A DNA stretch of 64,000 bases from Streptomyces fungicidicus (lineage in GTDB: Bacteria > Actinomycetota > Actinomycetes > Streptomycetales > Streptomycetaceae), in NCBI RefSeq assembly GCF_003665435.1, contig NZ_CP023408.1, positions 124,001-188,000 on the forward strand, in the 5' to 3' direction. The notes under the pieces are model-generated. The model saw nothing but the letters and a program-made list of their open reading frames with translations, did no database searches and was not told where the DNA came from. Position numbers and translations under genes: made by a program. Each line of letters begins with the position of its first letter. Positions within the stretch are counted from its first letter, which is position 1. This document shows, piece by piece, positions 60,314 through 64,000 of the stretch.

Positions 60314-60878
60314 GCCCTTGGCCCCGAGAGCCCAGCCGCCGCGCCAGGCGCAGGTAGTCGACGACGAAGCCGTCCTCGTCGAGTGCGAGATCGCTGCGGA
60401 AGTCCCCGGACGCGTAACGGACGCGCCGGGGCCCGAGATGCGTGTACGTCTGCCGTGACGGCCGCACCGCCAGGTCGGGCACGGACACCCACGCCATCAG
60501 GAACTCCCGTTCGCCCGGGGCGCGGTGCAGGCCGTGCCGCAGCACCGGCATGGTGTTGGTCAGCGGGCACAGCCCCAGGTCGCAGTCGAGGGCGCCGTCC
60601 AGGCCGTCGAGCCGCTCGCCGTCGGCGCTCCAGCCGCCCCGGACGTCGTGGCGCAGGTCCAGCGAGCGGCTGCCGGAGGCGTCCTCGGCGGTCACCCGCA
60701 GCCGCCGGGTGACGAAGCCGGCCCCGGTCACCAGCTCATAGGTGATCCAGTACGGCTCCGGAAGGGTCCCGACGGCCCGCCCGCGGGCCCGCAGGGCGTC
60801 CCCGCCGAGTTCGGCCCAGGCGGTCTCGTACCCCCCGCTCGCCGTGACCTCCCAGGTGATGACGCGTGATGTCGGCAT
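60300..60878 (-). CDS. Putative glycolipid-binding domain protein
   Basis: The 192-residue protein has the pattern of the putative glycolipid-binding family: ITYELVTGAGFVTRRLRVTAED, SLDLRHDVRGGW, LDCDLGLCPLTNTMPVLRHGLHRAPG and FLMAWVSVPDLAVRPSRQTYTHL. Named from a structure fold; physiological role unknown. It lies downstream of tex across a terminator, so it has its own promoter. Confidence 0.82.
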   Translation of the reverse strand: MPTSRVITWEVTASGGYETAWAELGGDALRARGRAVGTLPEPYWITYELVTGAGFVTRRLRVTAEDASGSRSLDLRHDVRGGWSADGERLDGLDGALDCDLGLCPLTNTMPVLRHGLHRAPGEREFLMAWVSVPDLAVRPSRQTYTHLGPRRVRYASGDFRSDLALDEDGFVVDYLRLARRLGSRGQGPSAR

Positions 60879-60923
60879 GCCGGCACTCTACGAGCGGTGC
60901 GGGCCCGCCGTGCGGACCACGCC

Positions 60924-60963
60924 GGGCCGGTGTCCCCGCCGTCACGGCGGAGCACACCGGCCC
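60924..60963 (-). terminator. Terminator of tex
   Basis: GGGCCGGTGT (60924-60933) pairs with ACACCGGCCC (60954-60963), and the inner CCGCCG-TCA-CGGCGG forms a second stem. It lies 8 bases after the tex stop. Confidence 0.7.
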
Positions 60964-60971
60964 GGGTCGGC

Positions 60972-63326
60972 TCAGCGCCTGCCGTTCTTGGGGTCGACCA
61001 GACCGGCCCGGCGCAGCGCGTCGGCCATCGCGCCGTTCGCCGGCGCGGGGGCCTGGCGCGAGCCGCCGCCGCGGCCCTGGCGCTGCTGCGGCGGACGCCC
61101 GCCGCGCTGCCGCCGCTCCCCGGAGGGCGCCTGACCCTGCGGCGCGGCCTCGTCGTCCAGGCGCAGCGTCAGCGAGATCCGCTTCCGCGGGACGTCCACG
61201 TCGAGCACCTTCACCTTGACGATGTCCCCCGGCTTCACCACGTCCCGCGGGTCCTTCACGAACGTCTTCGACATCGCGGAGACGTGCACCAGGCCGTCCT
61301 GGTGCACACCGACGTCCACGAACGCGCCGAACGCGGCGACGTTGGTGACGACGCCCTCCAGCACCATCCCCGAGGAGAGGTCGGCGATCTTCTCCACGCC
61401 CTCCTTGAAGACGGCCGTCTTGAACGCCGGCCGCGGGTCCCGCCCGGGCTTCTCCAGCTCCTTGAGGATGTCGCTCACGGTGGGCAGACCGAACGTCTCG
61501 TCCACGAAGTCCGGCGCCCGCAGCGACCGCAGCACCGCGGTGTTGCCGATCAGCGCGGCGACCTCCGCCCCGGAGGACGCCACCATCCGCCGCACGACCG
61601 GGTACGCCTCCGGGTGCACACTGGACGCGTCCAGCGGGTCGTCCCCGCCGCGGATCCGCAGGAAGCCCGCGCACTGCTCGTAGGCCTTCGGGCCGAGCCG
61701 GCTCACCTTCTTCAGCTCGCCGCGCGACCGGAACGGTCCGTTGCCGTCCCGGTGCGCCACGATGTTCTCGGCCAGCCCCGACGTGATGCCGGAGACCCGG
61801 GCGAGCAGCGGCGCGGACGCGGTGTTGACGTCCACACCCACGCCGTTCACACAGTCCTCCACCACCGCGTCCAGCGAGCGCGACAGCTTCACCTCGGACA
61901 GGTCGTGCTGGTACTGGCCCACCCCGATCGACTTGGGGTCGATCTTCACCAGCTCCGCCAGCGGGTCCTGCAGCCGCCGCGCGATCGACACCGCGCCGCG
62001 CAGCGACACGTCCATGTCGGGCAGTTCCTGGGAGGCGAAGGCGGAGGCCGAGTACACGGAGGCGCCCGCCTCGGAGACCATCACCTTGGTCAGCTTCAGC
62101 TCGGGGTGCCGGGTGATGAGTTCACCGGCGAGCTTGTCGGTCTCGCGGGACGCCGTACCGTTGCCGATCGCGATCAGCTCGACCGCGTGCTCCTTCGCCA
62201 GCCGCGCCAGCTTGGCGACGGCCTCGTCCCAGCGGTTCGCCGGGACGTGCGGGTGGATCACGTCCGTGGCGACGACCTTGCCGGTCGCGTCCACCACGGC
62301 GACCTTCACGCCCGTGCGGAAGCCCGGGTCCAGGCCGAGCGTCGCGCGGGTGCCCGCCGGGGCGGCGAGCAGCAGGTCGCGCAGATTGGCCGCGAAGACC
62401 CGCACCGCCTCGTCCTCGGCCGCCGTACGCAGCCGCAGCCTGAGGTCGATGCCGAGGTGCACCAGGATGCGGGTGCGCCAGGCCCAGCGGACCGTGTCGC
62501 CCAGCCACTTGTCACCCGGACGCCCCCGCTGGGCGATCCCGAACCGGCCGGCGACGATCCCCTCGTACGACGACGGCCCGTCCGTGGGCTCCTCCGGCTG
62601 CAGGACGAGGTCGAGGACCTCCTCCTTCTCGCCGCGCAGCATCGCCAGCACCCGGTGGGAGGGCAGCTCGGTGAACGGTTCGGCGAAGTCGAAGTAGTCG
62701 GAGAACTTGGCGCCCGCCTCCTCCTTGCCCTCGCGGACCTTCGCGACCAGCCGCCCGCGCACCCACATGCGCTCGCGCAGCTCGCCGATCAGGTCGGCGT
62801 CCTCCGAGAACCGCTCGGTGAGGATGGCCCGCGCGCCCTCCAGCGCCGCCCCCGGGTCGGCGACGCCCTTGCCGGCGTCGACGAACGCGGCGGCCGCGGC
62901 GAGGGGGTCGACGCCCGGGTCGCCGAGCAGCCCCTCCGCCAGCGGCTCCAGCCCCGCCTCGCGGGCGATCTGCGCCTTGGTGCGGCGCTTGGGCTTGTAC
63001 GGCAGATAGATGTCCTCCAGGCGCGCCTTGGTCTCCGCGCCCCGGATGCTCGCCTCCAGCTCGTCGGTGAGCTTGCCCTGCTCGCGCACCGACTCCAGGA
63101 TCGCCGTCCGGCGCTCCTCCAGCTCCCGCAGATAGCGCAGCCGCTCCTCGAGCGTGCGCAGCTGCGCGTCGTCGAGCATCTCGGTCGCTTCCTTGCGGTA
63201 GCGGGCGATGAAGGGCACGGTCGAACCGCCGTCGAGCAGCTCCACCGCGGCTCTGACCTGCCGCTCCCGTACGCCGAGTTCCTCGGCGATCCTGCCTTCG
63301 ATGGACCCTGTGAGGGGTGTCGTCAC
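60972..63326 (-). CDS. tex: Tex-family RNA-binding transcription accessory protein
   Basis: The 784-residue protein has the Tex layout: N-terminal helical region, YqgF-like domain (about 330-440, with LGLDPGFRTGVKVAVVDATGK), helix-hairpin-helix domains (LARVSGITSGLAENIVAHRD, LKKVSRLGPKAYEQCAGFLRI) and a C-terminal S1 RNA-binding domain (GMVLEGVVTNVAAFGAFVDVGVHQDGLVHVS...). A Gly/Gln/Arg-rich tail follows. Tex affects transcription and stress tolerance in bacteria. GTG 63326 has GAGAAGG upstream; a longer form from 63386 is less likely. Confidence 0.92.
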   Translation of the reverse strand: MTTPLTGSIEGRIAEELGVRERQVRAAVELLDGGSTVPFIARYRKEATEMLDDAQLRTLEERLRYLRELEERRTAILESVREQGKLTDELEASIRGAETKARLEDIYLPYKPKRRTKAQIAREAGLEPLAEGLLGDPGVDPLAAAAAFVDAGKGVADPGAALEGARAILTERFSEDADLIGELRERMWVRGRLVAKVREGKEEAGAKFSDYFDFAEPFTELPSHRVLAMLRGEKEEVLDLVLQPEEPTDGPSSYEGIVAGRFGIAQRGRPGDKWLGDTVRWAWRTRILVHLGIDLRLRLRTAAEDEAVRVFAANLRDLLLAAPAGTRATLGLDPGFRTGVKVAVVDATGKVVATDVIHPHVPANRWDEAVAKLARLAKEHAVELIAIGNGTASRETDKLAGELITRHPELKLTKVMVSEAGASVYSASAFASQELPDMDVSLRGAVSIARRLQDPLAELVKIDPKSIGVGQYQHDLSEVKLSRSLDAVVEDCVNGVGVDVNTASAPLLARVSGITSGLAENIVAHRDGNGPFRSRGELKKVSRLGPKAYEQCAGFLRIRGGDDPLDASSVHPEAYPVVRRMVASSGAEVAALIGNTAVLRSLRAPDFVDETFGLPTVSDILKELEKPGRDPRPAFKTAVFKEGVEKIADLSSGMVLEGVVTNVAAFGAFVDVGVHQDGLVHVSAMSKTFVKDPRDVVKPGDIVKVKVLDVDVPRKRISLTLRLDDEAAPQGQAPSGERRQRGGRPPQQRQGRGGGSRQAPAPANGAMADALRRAGLVDPKNGRR

Positions 63327-63431
63327 GTTCCCGTACCGCCTTCTCCACTGAGGTTGCGCGGCAATTGTGGCAGGTGACGCCGACAATCGGGGATCAGGGC
63401 GGCGACGCGCCGGGGGACCGCACGGGCGGCG

Positions 63432-63563
63432 TCAGGCGCGATGACCCCGGGTGCTGGACGAGGCCCCGCCGAAGAGCCTGGCGAGCGCCCGGAACGGCAG
63501 TGTCACCACCGTGGCGACGGCTCCACCGATCTGACGCAGTACATCCGCGACGGCACGCAGCAT
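63432..63563 (-). CDS. 43-residue LPFR-motif small protein
   Basis: MLRAVADVLRQIGGAVATVV continues as TLPFRALARLFGG and a short SSS-rich basic end. The LPFR motif defines a family of small, conserved actinobacterial proteins whose function is unknown. ATG 63563 follows an excellent ribosome site (GAAGGAGAG); a longer reading would lack one. A single amphipathic hydrophobic stretch suggests membrane association. Confidence 0.75.
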   Translation of the reverse strand: MLRAVADVLRQIGGAVATVVTLPFRALARLFGGASSSTRGHRA

Positions 63564-63641
63564 GAGTCTCTCCTTCGCTCCCCCGGCCGCTCCGGCCGGG
63601 CTGCCCTCCGTGTACCTCGTCAACGCTTCAACATGCATCCG

Positions 63642-64000
63642 TCACGAGAAGCGCGGCGTCCGGCGCTCCAGGAACGCGGCGACCCCCTCCGAGGTGTCGC
63701 CGCTCTCCCGCGCCCGCTCTTCCCAGTGGGCGTCCCGGTCGGTGCGGCCGTTCGCGAACTCCTTGGCGGCGGCCTGCGTCAGCGAGGAGCGGGACGCCAG
63801 GATCCCGGTGAACTCCGCGACCCGTCCGTCCAGTTCGCCCGCGGGCAGCACCTCGTCCACAAGACCGGTGCGCAGCGCCCGCTCCGTCCCGATCAGCTCG
63901 CCCGAGAACAGCAGGTACTTGGCGGTGGCCGGACCGACCAGTGACACCAGCCGCCGGGTGGCGGAGGACGGGTAGACGATGCCGAGCTTCGCCGGTGTCA
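63642..64000 (-). CDS. Enoyl-CoA hydratase/isomerase, C-terminal part (5' end outside window)
   Basis: The frame runs off the right end of the window on the minus strand. The visible part has AKLGIVYPSSATRRLVSLVGPATAKYLLFSGELIGTERALRTGLVDEVLP, the late crotonase motif, and ends FLERRTPRFS. It acts on enoyl-CoA thioesters. The ATG-like GTG at 63947 is internal, not a start. It lies 79 bases before the LPFR gene's ATG. Confidence 0.85.
   Translation of the reverse strand, partial: TPAKLGIVYPSSATRRLVSLVGPATAKYLLFSGELIGTERALRTGLVDEVLPAGELDGRVAEFTGILASRSSLTQAAAKEFANGRTDRDAHWEERARESGDTSEGVAAFLERRTPRFS

Noticed and set aside
1..64000. tRNA, rRNA, CRISPR array, insertion sequence or phage genes
   Set aside because: I read through the window and saw no convincing case of any of these.

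Overview
The window is high-GC actinobacterial DNA with near-universal G/C third codon positions, many GTG and some TTG starts, and densely packed genes. Gene content is typical of Streptomyces: a SapB (ram) morphogen cluster, an SsgA-like sporulation protein, a WhiB-like protein and a small two-domain laccase. RamS (42 residues) matches my memory of the S. coelicolor peptide, and the order ram, pca, laccase, wbl, ssgD, fad resembles that chromosome, so a close relative is likely. I see no rRNA, tRNA, CRISPR array, insertion sequence or phage gene.

Layout. 1-2816: end of a GH13 alpha-glucosidase and a secreted GH87-type alpha-glucanase. 3206-10388: ramC-ramS-ramA-ramB with convergent ramR; paired hairpins separate ramS from ramA. 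11175-19871: secreted Tat phospholipase C, a PAP2/DMT membrane pair divergent from a TetR regulator with a striking operator, a DUF2510 membrane protein, and a large LuxR-type ATPase that lacks its HTH. 19886-25781: the protocatechuate operon pcaIJHGBL under divergent pcaV, with no pcaF between pcaJ and pcaH. 25748-30337: DUF3048 lipoprotein, zinc alcohol dehydrogenase, and a divergent ATP-dependent DNA ligase and LigD-type polymerase.

30349-38431: two secreted proteins (ThuA plus sugar-dehydrogenase propeller; cupredoxin plus Ig-like repeats plus DUF1080) divergent from the laccase, then a LacI regulator followed by an inverted fragment of the laccase gene, then a VOC protein. 38561-48517: WhiB-like protein, acyl-ACP desaturase with a repeat-rich operator, ABC-F protein, GPP34 protein, PEP-mutase-like protein with no ordinary start codon, ssgD, Asp-box protein, endonuclease V and others. 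48616-53986: fatty-acid oxidation operon (CaiB-like, fadA, fadB) with a convergent MerR regulator; the same operator-like sequence sits 12 nt before the start of the operon and of the merR gene. 54066-64000: macro-domain protein, BCCT transporter, FAD oxidoreductase, second ABC-F, glycolipid-binding protein, Tex, a 43-residue protein and a partial enoyl-CoA hydratase.

The best leads for something undescribed are the copper/keto-sugar secreted gene set with its laccase (30349-36263), the inverted laccase fragment (37410-37512), the twin MerR operators, and the pca operon without pcaF. Functions come from motifs and family knowledge; no database search was run.
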